Positions 1 through 10,295 of a stretch of 64,000 nucleotides of DNA are shown in pieces. A program made the position numbers and the translations under genes. The DNA is from Erythrophleum ivorense. Its lineage: Eukaryota; Streptophyta; Magnoliopsida; Fabales; Fabaceae. The DNA lies in assembly GCA_026724425.1 (NCBI GenBank), contig JAIUCV010000001.1, forward strand, positions 9,778,556 through 9,842,555, read 5' to 3'. Within the stretch, counting starts at the first letter, position 1, and each line of letters opens with the position of its first letter. The notes beneath the pieces are model-generated. The model saw nothing but the letters and a program-made list of their open reading frames with translations, was not told the origin of the DNA and made no database searches.

Positions 1-1727
1 CAAAACCCAGTTGTATTGTAAAGTTGGCTGTCGGAGATTACGTTATTATGCATTTATTTTTGTCAAAAAACAGAGCAATTGTTGTGGCTCTGTGTTCTAT
101 CCATTCATAATGAAAACATGATACAAATATATAGGAAGTTGGCCACAATGAGTTCGACCAATCAGCCCCACACAAAAAGGAAGCAAAAAACGAAATAACT
201 TAATTGAAATAAAAGGAGACAAATTATAATAACGAGTTGACTACCGACCAGACCAAATCAAAATGAAAAAAGGAAACAAAAATAAATAGAATATCATGCA
301 ATAAAAGGAAATAATATCATGCAATAAAAGGAAACAATAAAAAAGGAAATAATACTCTAAATCAATGTAGATCAGAACATGATTAGCAACAATTTTAATT
401 TTAGTTATTTTCTTTCTTTTTTTTTTAATTAAAACTTATTTGTTTTTAGATACTTTTTGGATAACACCTCTACGCGTATAAGATTAATTTAAGTGTCTTT
501 TTTTATTAAGATAAAATTAGTTTAAATGTTTCGTTTGCATTAAGATAAATTTATCCTATTTTTGAGAGTTACACCTTTTAACTAAAGTAGAAATATCCCC
601 CCCCCCCCCTTTTATCATCTATATATGTACAAAGATTCTATTGAATAAAGTTCAGAGAATCATTAACCCTAAATTTCTACATGGTATCACACCCCACAAG
701 GCCTAAATGAAAAGATACAAGCAAGTAATGGCACTCAATGCCCAAAAAAGGGAGTTAGCCAACAAAATTGCCCAGTCAACCAGCCAAGAATTGCCCAAAA
801 ACAAGCCTCTCCCATAGTTCAAAAAGACTTTCTCAGAAGTGAGACATAAGAAAAGTAGGAAAAGAATCACCCATATGAACATTGAATAATCTACTATGGT
901 GGGCCATGGTACTCAGAACCTAACTGACTTCCAACAAAGAAGACAATGGCAAACCCGCCCCCCCCCCCCCCCAAAAAAAAAAAAGAGAAGTCTTGCTCAA
1001 GTAAGACTTGGCCTTGGAGAAGATGATTAGCAATGCTAAAAGAATAACTTCAAGCTAGGAATACCCAACTTGAGGGAGAATGCTAGAAATTAAGTTATTA
1101 TACATCTATTTTAATTAAATTGTTTTTATTTTATTTGTTTTGTTTTAATTAAAACTTATTTGTTTTCAATTACCTTTTGGATAACACGCCTATGCATTTA
1201 ACATTAGTTTAAATGTTCTGTTTTGATTAAAAAAATTTTGTTTAGATTAAGATAAAATTATCTAATTTTTGAGAGTTATGTCTTTTAGCTAGAGTAGGAG
1301 TTTGCTCTCCCTTTATTGGCTATATAAGTACAAGGATTCTACTCAATAAAGTTAAGTTAAAAGGATGACTAGCCCTGAATTTCTACATTGGCCATATTTC
1401 TTGTCATAAAAACAATAAATAGATAAAAAGTCTCGAAAGCAATATCATAATTTGAACCCTCACAATCCCTTAAAAAAGTGAGTGGGAAGACAAGGAAGTA
1501 GCAATTCAAAGAAAAGCCAAGGGAATGCAAAATGGAAACAGAGATTCAAAGCAATGCCACATTTGCAGGAGAAGACTTCTAAAACTTAATACAACATACA
1601 CAAAAGGAGAAGAAAGGGAATTGGATCGTGTATTTGTTAAACCCAACAATGGTCTGAGCTTCCATGGATTACTCTAATTAAAGTCTAAAAGATAGAAAAG
1701 CAATTAAGAAAGATGGAAGTAACCTAC
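1..1727 (-). other. LIG6: LIG6 intron 3 (partial)
   Basis: The donor GTAGGT follows exon 3 directly at 1727. I see no further ligase exon down to position 1, so the intron is at least 1.7 kb and runs off the window. Positions 1-379 and 1388-1727 hold only AT-rich DNA. C-runs occur at about 597-610 and 957-972. The LTR element at 380-1387 sits inside. Confidence 0.8.
380..1387 (+). mobile_element. TRIM-like non-autonomous LTR retrotransposon
   Basis: Two similar ~300 bp direct repeats (380-681 and 1081-1387) begin TG and end in TTTCTACA or ATTTCTACA. The left one is followed at once by TGGTATCACACC, close to the initiator-tRNA-Met primer-binding site. The right one is preceded by a purine tract TGAGGGAGAA. 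The internal part is only about 400 bp and has no coding frame, so the element fits TRIM/LARD definitions. The repeats have diverged clearly and I find no convincing target duplication (GAACA left, TTGGC right), so it is old or an end is misplaced. Both LTRs hold a TATATAAGTAC or TATATATGTAC box, a promoter-like feature. Confidence 0.75.
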
Positions 1728-4469
1728 CTTATTTTCGTGGTCTGCAGCAATTTTGTTTGTGCAAAGATAAACAGCAGGAAGCGCATCAGCTGGAGACAAG
1801 GCCAACAAACTGTATTATGGAAACATTGCAAGGAAATAATGTTCGTCAATCAGCCCATTACTAATAAATAGTTCCATGATTGGTAGAGAAAAGTGAATAA
1901 TTAATGAAAATTGTATAAAGAAACCTTCTGAACATATTGCATAACATTGAAGTAGCCTTTATCTTCCCTTTCTCATCCTCAAGTAGGTTAAAGGTTCGTG
2001 CAAGATGTAAATATGGAGCAGGCTCTCCATCTCTCCAACATGCTGCGCAATTATACCAGTTTTATATATACTTTTGGGTTTATAAAGAATATAAAGCGGC
2101 ATCAGAAAATTGAAGAACTCCTTCTGAACTAATATACCAGAAAAAAAAAAGGGAACAAATAAACACAAACCATGTTCTTCAGGGTTGTATTCTTCAGGTG
2201 GTAGAGATACAAGGGTTGCATCTACATTTTCTCCTAATGCATTCTGCACACAAATATCAGGGGTAGCTCTCAATTCCCATGAGACACATTTCTTTTCTGG
2301 AGGGTTGTCCATTTTGCACTCAACTTGAACTGATTTTTCATTCTCATCAAGATTGCCAGAATTACAGTAATATATATCCAATGCCTTATTTACATCTCCT
2401 TTTGTCTTCTCAATTATTGTGATAGCATATTTTTTTAATGACTCATTGCCATTTATTATCTGCATAAACTGAGCAATCTCATCCTTGTACCACTTTTCAA
2501 CATCAGATAGTAGCAAGTCTTCAATTTTAGGGCTTTGATCAGCATTAGATCCAAAATTACCAGATTGAGTAATGCCAGGCAAGGCTTTAGTAAAGAATTT
2601 TGTTATTGTTGACTGCTTTGGCCCGCTTGATCCTGATTTTGCATCGACTTTTACTTTCTTGTTTAGCTTTCTTTCATTTTTTAGCTTTCTTTCACCATTT
2701 CTCTTCCTTTTAGCAGGAGGAATGCTACTTGCCACTGAATGTCTCAGGGCAGATAACTTAGCGTCTTGACTTGGAATAATGTCAACACTTATGCAGGCGT
2801 TGTTTGTAACAATGGGTGGTTTTGAAAGCAAATTACTGTCATTTGATAAGCCCATGGACGTTGAAACAGAAGTTTGACAAGAATATACTTGCTCATGAAA
2901 TTCAGTTTCACGTTCATAGAAATTAGAAACAGCTTCAACAACATTGCCCCTTGAGTTGTTGATAAGCTCTAACACTTGTCCTTGAGTCACCCATGCAGGC
3001 AAACAACAACAAATCTCTTGACTGATTTTCTCCGTTTCCTCATCATTTAGGAAAGTGGGATCACGTAAGCCAGGTTTCCTAGAAGACAAATTTAAAGCAA
3101 TATCTGGATTAATACTTTTATCATCTTCCTTGTCAGATAACTTCACTTCTGTCTCCATGTTCTGCCCTGGCTTCAGGGTATCAGTGCCATCCTTTTCAAG
3201 CTTGAAACCCACTTCACCAGATGCACAATGAAAACCCTTTAGAAATTCCTGCTTGTTGGCTGTCTCATCAACTAATCCAGCAAAATGCTTTATCATTTTG
3301 TCAGCATGTTTACTGTCAGTTTTGTCAACATCTACACCCACTGTAGGAACAACACGCTTTGGTTTCAAAAACTTTACATATTCCCTGAGCTCATCATAGT
3401 TTGAATGCTCACTATATGGTACAAGATGAATCTGAAACGAATCCTTGGACCTCACAGCAAATTTATTGTGCTTCACTTCATAAGTCCATCCAGTTGGAAC
3501 AAAACCTACAACCTTAGAGTACGCTCTCTCTATCATAATCTCCTTCATTCTAACAAAATTAGGCCTGAAGTATGGCCATGTCTCACCCAACACATTCCAC
3601 CCAACAACATGAATATTAGTTTCAGAGTCATCCTCTGTAAACTCACCGCTTTCCCCATACCCAAGAACCCGCAAAACCTCCATTTTTCTAGCGTCCACAT
3701 GCACTTTACGCTTAAACCTACGAGCAAGTTCAAGCAGAATCTTCTCTTTCCCAACAACATAAGTAGCAACAAGAAACAAAATATTTCCAATTGAACAATC
3801 ATACTCGCCTTCAGCCCTCCTTACTACATCAACTATATAAGCTACGGACTCTTCTTGGCTAGGAAATTGAAACTTTGGGTGACAATAGGTTGTGTCCAAA
3901 AACACAGCATCCGCACCAACAAATGCAGCAAGTAGAGGTTCTGATTTCATTGCATTAGAAAACCGAAAATCTCCCGTGTGAACATACCTCTCGCACTTTC
4001 CATCAACACCCGGAATTTTGAACAAGAATTGCACCGCACCAGGGCAATGATTTGCATCAATAAGAGTAATTTCACACCCATCGATCTCAACCGGCTCACA
4101 AAGCCGTAAAGGGACTACGAACTTTGAAGGAACCCCAAGCACTTCAACGACAAGTCGAGCAGTGGTGTTTGAGCAATAAATAATACCACTGGACCAATTA
4201 GGGCTAAGACCAGTGTAGTGATCAGAGTGGAAATGGGAAAGGAAGTAGGAGACAGAGTAATCGCCGGCATAGCGGAATGCATCCACCACAAAGCGGGTTT
4301 TGGGGATTAGTTTGGATTGGGGGAAAGATGACGGAATAGAGGCGTGGTGTGGTAGGGGAAAGACTGACGGAGAGAGTGGCGATGAACGTAGGGATTGGTG
4401 AGCACTGAGGAACAACTGAACCGAGTTTAGGGTTTGAGATTTGAGCATTTGCGAGGAATGGGAAGCCAT
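1728..4469 (-). CDS. LIG6: DNA ligase 6 (SNM1-like/beta-CASP plus ATP-dependent ligase), 5' part
   Basis: Nuclear DNA repair enzyme that in plants joins an SNM1/Artemis-like nuclease fold to an ATP-dependent ligase; Arabidopsis LIG6 is linked to seed longevity and break repair. Exons read here: 4469-2171, 2042-1925 and 1809-1728, all GT-AG and in frame (833 codons, then the window edge side). Exon 1 residues: metallo-beta-lactamase HxHxDH at 79-84 (HFHSDH), H141 in NHCPG, D167 in GDFR, beta-CASP DTTYC near 192, YSEHS near 355; UBA/CUE-like helices near 484-524 and 656-704; basic NLS-like 585-611; PIP-box-like QSTITKFF 619-626. Exons 2-3 carry the family-typical CWRDGEPAPYLHLARTF and PAVYLCTNKIAADHE. 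The AMP-binding lysine and catalytic ligase core lie outside the window. Start chosen at the ATG at 4469 (good context, MAS start as in Arabidopsis); the frame is open upstream to 4601 but only from TTG. A weak out-of-frame ATG at 4519 could be a short overlapping uORF. Confidence 0.95.
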
Positions 4470-4610
4470 GGAAGAGACTTGTGTTCTCCCAGGGAATGGG
4501 AAGGAGGAAGATGAAGCATCTACGGTCGATGGGTGACGGGAAAGAACGGTTTCGGGTTTAGGATTTTGGGAGGTTGGATTTTGAAAGATTGAGGGATTCA
4601 ATTTACATTT

Positions 4611-4618
4611 ATATATTT
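4611..4618 (-). promoter_or_regulatory. LIG6: TATA box of LIG6
   Basis: A TATATAAA-type motif lies about 145 bp upstream of the chosen ATG on the minus strand, which would put transcription start near 4585 and give a ~115 nt leader. This also argues against initiation at 4601. An AAACCCTAAA telobox-like motif lies just inside the coding region near 4426-4435. Confidence 0.5.
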
Positions 4619-4878
4619 TTATTATTAAATGTTTAATGAAAATATAATAACTATATAATTTAATTAAAAATTATATAATAAATATATATAAGTCTTATAA
4701 TACTATTAAAAAATATATTTTTAATATAAATTAATTAAAGAATCTAATAATATGAATATAAGTAAATACATATGTATTAAATATTCTTAAAAAGGTTACT
4801 CATGTTAATGGCACAAAAGAAACAGGAATTTTGGTGTTATAAATTGATTAAATTAAGCTACTTTTTTGGTTAAATTAC
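4619..4878. other. AT-rich LIG6 upstream region
   Basis: Plain AT-rich DNA between the LIG6 core promoter and the pararetrovirus edge. No gene seen. Confidence 0.6.
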
Positions 4879-4915
4879 ATTTAAATTTAAAATTTTTAAA
4901 TTTGAGTTCTTTAAT
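4879..4915 (+). repeat. 37-bp direct repeat, left flank of pararetrovirus
   Basis: Matches 10259-10295 at 36 of 37 positions, same orientation, and ends in TTTGAGTTCTTTAAT. Candidate target-site duplication of the viral insertion. Confidence 0.7.
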
Positions 4916-4984
4916 TTACATGTTAGAAGATGAAGGTAATAATACATAGAATTTAAATTATATTTAAATTTTTATTTGATGTAA

Positions 4985-6245
4985 ATTTGTTATAACTCTA
5001 TCTATTTTTGTTTCTTCATTAGCTCCTACACTTCATCTTAAAAATTCATTTCTTAATATTTGTTCATATTTTCTAATTAGTATAGCATAAAATTCTCTTC
5101 TCAAGTTATAACCTGTTACATTTCTTACATTATGTCTAAATTATTCTATTACACTTTTCCACCATTTGTGGACTACTCTTGTAAAACTAGATTCACTTCT
5201 ACTCAATTTTCTCTATCTAAATTATAATCTAAGTTTAACCATATTTCTAAATTTGGTATTGGTCTAGTTTCATATTGTTCTAGTGGAAGAAGTAGAAATC
5301 GATTATTATTAGAATGAGTGTAAATAGTTTCAAACATAAATTCATTATCTGTATTTTTAAATGGTTCTCGATATTTCAATTCACTATTAGCTATTTCACT
5401 TTCTCTATCTATATCTATTACTGGTTCACTAGTTCCTGTATTAGTTTGATTATAGGCTGCTGCTTGTAAGTTAGATGGGTTAAATGGTTCTTGTTCCTAT
5501 TTAATCGTTGTTTGCATATTTAATTCATTAACTTCATCTTGTAAATTCAGATAGCTTAATTCTTCTTTAATTTTATCTAGATTTCCTTCTTCGTGACCTA
5601 TTAGTTTTTCAATTTCTATTTCTTCTAAAACTTGCATCATATTTATTTGGCTTGTTTCTTCCTTTTTTGGTTCTATTTTTGGTATTAAACTAAGTAGGAA
5701 TTCTTCATCCTTATCTAGTCTATCTACAAAGCTCATAAAACTTAGTCGTTCTTGTTCATTTTTTTCTCTTTCTTCTGGTGCGATATAATCTATTTGTTCT
5801 TCTATAATTTGTAATTCTTTATTTTTTGGTTTATGAATTTCATCATATATAGTACATAAGTTACTATTTATCACTTCTTGACCTTTTTTAATTATTCAGT
5901 TATTATTCGAGTTTTATATACTTGTTCATTCATAGGTTTACTTTTTATTTGAGATTCTGTTAGTTCTCCAAATACGGCTTCATTAAAGAGTTTCATCATA
6001 TTTATTCCAGGCTATTCTTTTATTGGATTTAAGTTCTTAGGTAACTCTATTCTTAATGTTTGTCCTATCATCTTAATATTTTGTTTTATTTTTGTTACTT
6101 CGTTTCTGATTAATTATACCTCTTCATTTAATTCGAATAAATTTTATTCTAATGGTTTAGCTAATTCTTTCAATCATTTTATCTTATTATGGTTAGGTTC
6201 TTAATCTAAAATTTTTCTTATATCTTTAGGTGATCTTTCTATCGT
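4985..6245 (-). pseudogene. Pararetroviral movement/coat-protein region remnant
   Basis: The longest open piece is 5874-5497 (125 codons, starting with GTG, so only a fragment). It is very acidic and helix-rich, like the acidic region ahead of caulimovirid coat domains. Flanking sequence on the same strand keeps coding character in pieces (near 6060-5890 and 5490-5230) but is cut by stops. A ~40 bp sequence at 4916-4955 recurs at 6300-6340 in the same orientation, which suggests recombination around this block. Assignment rests on position and composition, not on a clear domain. Confidence 0.45.
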
Positions 6246-6249
6246 ACCT

Positions 6250-6780
6250 TCTGAATCATATTAAGCAACAAAAGAAAATGAAGCTCCAGTAGCTTCACCT
6301 TACATGTTAGGAGGTGAAGGTTATCATAATACATAAAATTAAAATAACTGGACTAATATGTATCTCATGAAACAATTAGAATGTCTTATAGATCCTAATA
6401 AAGATTAAGAATTAGAAATATAGATATAAGGATGTAAACCCGATAAAAAATATAGATAGAAAAAGAAATATAAAAAATATAAAAAGTATCATAATCCATA
6501 TAAAAATTATCGCTATAAATTCAAAAAATATCCTAAATCTAAACTTCCACAAAAATATAAACCGCAAAAATATTTTAAGAAAGGAAAAAGAAAATTAAAC
6601 TATAAGAAAAATCCTACAAAATGTCAATATTATAATTGTGAAGAAATAGGTCATATAGCAATAGATTGTAAAAAACCATACATAGCTTATCATCAAGAGC
6701 CAAGACCTTCCCCTTTCAGTTTAGTTCAACGCAACCGCCCATCGTTTTCTACTGGAGGTGTAATATTCTATAATATAAAT
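6250..6780 (+). pseudogene. Coat-protein C-terminal piece with basic region and zinc knuckle
   Basis: Opposite strand to the rest of the virus. A Lys/Tyr-rich basic stretch (6440-6620) is followed by a zinc knuckle (6622-6669) reading CQYYNCEEIGHIAIDC. Caulimovirid coat proteins often have CxCxxC at its start; here the middle cysteine position is tyrosine, so the site is probably altered. Several stops lie upstream. The homology stops near 6780 and the minus-strand promoter-like block begins. Role in the family: RNA binding and packaging. Confidence 0.65.
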
Positions 6781-6794
6781 GCCTTTTCCTATTC

Positions 6795-7045
6795 TAGATT
6801 TTTTTTTTCTTTTTGATAAGGCTAATCTTTGTTACTTTGCTTTTTATCTCGTCAGCTTCTTTGTGTCACTTCGTCATCTTCTTTTTATCTCTTCATCATC
6901 TACTTTTTATCTCTTCGGCATCTACTTTTTATCTTGTTGGCATCGGCATTTTCTTTTTATCTCTTCGATATCTACTTTTTATCTCTTATCTTGTCAGCAG
7001 CTACTTTTGACTTGTTGGCAGCTACGTTTGGCTTTGGTTGGACTA
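6795..7045 (-). promoter_or_regulatory. Tandem ~22-bp repeats, likely pararetroviral enhancer/promoter
   Basis: At least five imperfect copies of a ~22-bp unit (plus strand core CTTTTTATCTCTTC) lie just downstream of ORF2, where caulimovirids keep their transcript promoter. On the minus strand the units give GATAAA-type motifs. Two TGACG motifs (as-1-like) occur at 6850-6854 and 6872-6876, and a TATA-like stretch lies near 6770-6780. The short open frames here are products of the repeat, not genes. Promoter activity is inference. Confidence 0.5.
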
Positions 7046-7050
7046 TTGGA

Positions 7051-8259
7051 TTAAGCTTCCAGAATATTAATGGAAGTTGGTGGCTCGTCTTGATCACTAC
7101 TTTTTACTGTGTCTTTACAATATTTACAAGTGTGAATAGGATATTCAGATAATTGTTAGCATATTCACTTTTTGGTTTCTTCAGGATGGTCTATATTATT
7201 GTTTTTAATTTTATCATAAAACATAGTGAAAAGACGATGGTTTCTATTGGTTTTTCCAACAGAGTATATACAGGTAGTTGGTCCTGTGAAATAGGTCCAT
7301 TGAGCCTCATTACAAGTTAGTGTTCTATTCATTTCGATAAAAATGGTATCAATTTCTTAGGCTCGGATTTGGGAGATTATTTCACGGAAATCATTTTGGT
7401 CAATAGTTGATTTTTCTATTTCTTCAAATTCAAAAGGCTTTTTAGTGGTGCCAAACTTAATCAAATTCATCACAGGATAGAATTTTTTTGAGGTAATTTT
7501 AGCGATGGTGGCATAAAATCGAATATACATAGTATATTCGGTAATAATTTGAAGATAATGTTTAGCAGCTTCCTAGATTGATTTAGGGAGCTGGCTAATT
7601 TCTTGGAGGTTATTGGAGGGATAGATACAATGGATTAAACCATAATTGTATAAGGTATGTACTAATTGTGGATTAGTACCAGGATATATGACTGTTTTAT
7701 TAAGGGAGTAATGAGAGAAATATTTTATGGTAGGTGTAGAGATTTGAAAATGATTTAGTCTTTCTATGACAAGTTGAAAATATTGGTGTTGTTCGAGGAG
7801 TTTGGATTGGGCTGATTGGGCCTTTGGTGGAGGAGTTGGATTAAGAGTAGAAACTATTTGTTTCTGTTTATTTTGGGCTTCTTTTTCTTGGGCTTGTTTA
7901 TTTGCTTTTTCTTTTTTGACTATGGATAAAAAAGATGGTGGTGTAGAGTTTGTAGGTGAACTAGGTACAGGAATTGGTGGTGTTGGAGGAGTGGGTGAAT
8001 GACCCATTACTGGATGACCCATTACTGGTCTTTCTATTTGAATTATTCATCTCTTTAAGTCACTTACATGGGTACTGAGGTTCCCTACAGAGAGGCTTAG
8101 AGCATGAATTGTTGTTGCTTGATTATTGATATGAGAATAAAGAATACTTAGAGTTGATTCTAGAGCATTCAATCTCATAGTTACTGGATCAATACTTGGG
8201 GTACTTGTTTTCTCTTATTGAGGATTACTTGGTTCTTTATTCTTGTCTGAGGGCTCCAT
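7051..8259 (-). pseudogene. Pararetroviral ORF2-like frame (about 400 codons, point stops only)
   Basis: The ATG at 8259 overlaps the end of the pol frame by 23 nt in another frame. The same frame can be followed to a TAA at 7051. Contents in order: a polar N-terminus with heptad-like residues, a Pro/Ser/Thr-rich segment (near 8020-7930), a Lys/Gln-rich helix, a longer folded-looking part, and a C-terminal CxxC near 7110. Interrupted by about five stops (near 8216, 8030-8050, 7573, and two between 7570 and 7140), with no frameshift needed. Function unknown; florendoviruses carry a second ORF of unknown function in this position, so that is the best guess. Confidence 0.6.
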
Positions 8260-10250
8260 CCCTACTTAAAAAATCAGTAATAAGATTATTCTTTCCTTTG
8301 ATATATTCAATCTCATAATCATAATAGGCTAAATCAGATTGCCATTTGATTAACATTTTATTTGATAATTTATTAGTACAAATTCCTCATGATAACCAAT
8401 GTTTTACTTGAGTATTATCTGTACGAATAATAAAGTGAGAATTAACAATGAATAATTCAAATCTTTCTACTGTTTTAACTATTACTAAAAATTCTTTTCA
8501 AGTTGAATGATATTTACTTTGACTATCATTAAATTTTTCACTAGCATATCGAGTAATAATTTCTTCTCCTAAATTATTCTCATGGTAAAGGGCTGCACCC
8601 CAATAATCTTCTGAAACATCAGTATATAAAATTCACTTAATAGGTTCCTGAGTGGGAATTGTTAATTTAGGTCAATTACAACACATACTTTTGATTTTTT
8701 GAATAAGTTGGTCGGTATTCTCATCCCATTGCCACTTTGTTTTTTTGCCAGCTAATTTTGATATTTTGGCAATATATTTTGCTAGGTTAGGAATAAAATT
8801 TCTAGCATAATTTACTAATCCTAAAAAAAATTGTAATTCTTTTTTAGTAGCTATTTTTGAAAAATCGATTACTTTTTTACTAATGTGTTCTTGTAATTCT
8901 ATTCTACTACCAGTAATATAATGGCCTAAGAAAACTATTCTTACTTTTCTTAATTTTGCTTTCTTTGGTGATATATTAAGTCTTTTTTCTTCAATTATAT
9001 CCATAAATTTGCATAAATTCTTTTCATGTCGACCTTTGTTTTCTGAAAATATTAATATGTCATCAATATATACGACTGCAAAGTTTTTGATTGGTAATAA
9101 TAATTCTGTTACATGTTCCTGAAATATACTAAGACTATTATGGAATCCCATTGATAATACATTGCATTCATATAATCCTTCTGAGGTAGTGAAGACTGTA
9201 TACTTTTTACTATTTTCCTCTAATTTGATTTAAAAAAATCATGATTTACAATCAAATTTATTAAATATTTATTTGCCTTTAAAAAGATTAAATAATAATT
9301 CAATCTTTGGAATTGGATATCTATTTCTAATGGCTAAATCGTTTAATTTCTTATAATTAATAACCATTCAAGATTTTCCTCACCTTAGTTCAGCATGTCC
9401 TAGTACTATCATTGCTAGTGAACAATAATTAAATCTACTTTCTTTTATTAAATCAAATTGTTTCATTTCATTGATGTGCATAATAAATTCTTGTTTATCC
9501 TTTTCTGTTCAAGGGTAAGGTTTACTCGTAATTTCTTTACTATAATCTAATAACTCTATTTTTGCATAAAACTTAGATTTCTCCTAATGAATTAAAGGAT
9601 TATCACTATAATTGTCTAATAATCTTTGTTCAATAGTTTTATTGCCTTGTATCAAAGATACGGATTTTTTAGTTTCTATTTTTATAGGTTTATTGTTAGG
9701 TGTAAATTGAATTTTATTATCAAATTTCTTTTTTCTAAATATAGTATCTATCTGATTATACGGATTATTGATTCTAATTGCCCAAACTTGGTGATTACAG
9801 GGTGTTGTTAATATTAAAGCTTTTTGTGCAAAATGTAAAGGCATATATTGTTCTAAAAAGTCCATTCCTAATATTATGTCAGGGGTTGTCTCATTATATT
9901 GATATAATATTGGAATTCTTCATTTTTAATTTATAGTCTCCTATTTGAATAGGTATACTTTTAGCAAATAATTCTATTAAATGAATTTCCTTTCTAGCAC
10001 TACTCATTCTAATAGATTTTTCTTTTTTCCATAATTCTGAGAGTAATATATTGTATTTAGTAGTGGTAATATTTGCTCCGGTGTCTCTCATAACATGATA
10101 TTTTTCGTAATTGATATTTAGCATAGTTGAATCGTACTAAAATATAGTAAAATTTCATGTTAACTAAATTAATTGTATTTTTCAAGGATTACTATTTGAT
10201 GATCTATATTAATTAATATCCTATTTTCTTGAATTCTATAAGGTTGTACT
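8237..10250 (-). pseudogene. Pararetroviral pol: protease, reverse transcriptase, RNase H (broken)
   Basis: Minus strand, in order. Protease: DTGA active-site motif near the start of the open piece 10124-9894, then an ILGMDFL-like flap region leading into 9865-9584. Reverse transcriptase: an open piece at 9151-8672 carries YIDDILIF at about 9070, then LGLVNYARNFIPNLA. RNase H: TDVSEDYWGA near 8630 and a typical C-terminal YIKGKNN near 8300, with stop at 8237. Breaks: several in-frame stops in the RT finger/palm segment (9580-9150) and in RNase H (8670-8300), plus a break between protease pieces around 9870-9895. Known role in the family: proteolytic maturation and reverse transcription of a terminally redundant RNA. 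Dead here. Confidence 0.85.
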
Positions 10251-10258
10251 TTTATTAT

Positions 10259-10295
10259 ATTTAAATTTAAAATTTTTTAATTTGAGTTCTTTAAT
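10259..10295 (+). repeat. 37-bp direct repeat, right flank of pararetrovirus
   Basis: Partner of 4879-4915 with one mismatch. Viral-like coding sequence, read on the minus strand, reaches right up to it. Confidence 0.7.

Larger units (their letters stand above)
4916..10258 (-). mobile_element. Endogenous plant pararetrovirus (Caulimoviridae), decayed and rearranged
   Basis: Caulimovirid content: aspartic protease, reverse transcriptase with YIDD, RNase H, an ORF2-like frame overlapping the end of the pol frame, a coat-protein zinc knuckle and a repeat-rich non-coding promoter-like stretch. There is no integrase and no LTR, which separates it from Metaviridae. The large pol frame followed by a second ORF and then the promoter is compatible with florendovirus/petuvirus-type genomes, but the genus is inference. 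The main block (10258-6790) runs on the minus strand, a ~500 bp coat-protein piece is on the plus strand (6250-6780), and a further minus-strand coat/movement-region block follows (6245-4985). Many stops and some frame changes: it cannot code. Viral-like sequence reaches the 37-bp direct repeats at both ends. Confidence 0.85.

Noticed and set aside
4470..4601. N-terminal extension of LIG6 (44 residues)
   Set aside because: The frame opens with TTG at 4601, which lies at or before the transcription start predicted from the TATA box at 4611-4618. The ATG at 4469 matches the Arabidopsis-type MAS start.
6779..7152. Three overlapping plus-strand Leu/Phe/Ser-rich frames
   Set aside because: Generated by the 22-bp repeat array; hydrophobic look comes from the T-rich strand.
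4916..10258. Gypsy (Ty3) retrotransposon as explanation for the RT block
   Set aside because: No LTRs, no integrase, a second ORF overlapping the pol end, and a caulimovirid-type RNase H end.
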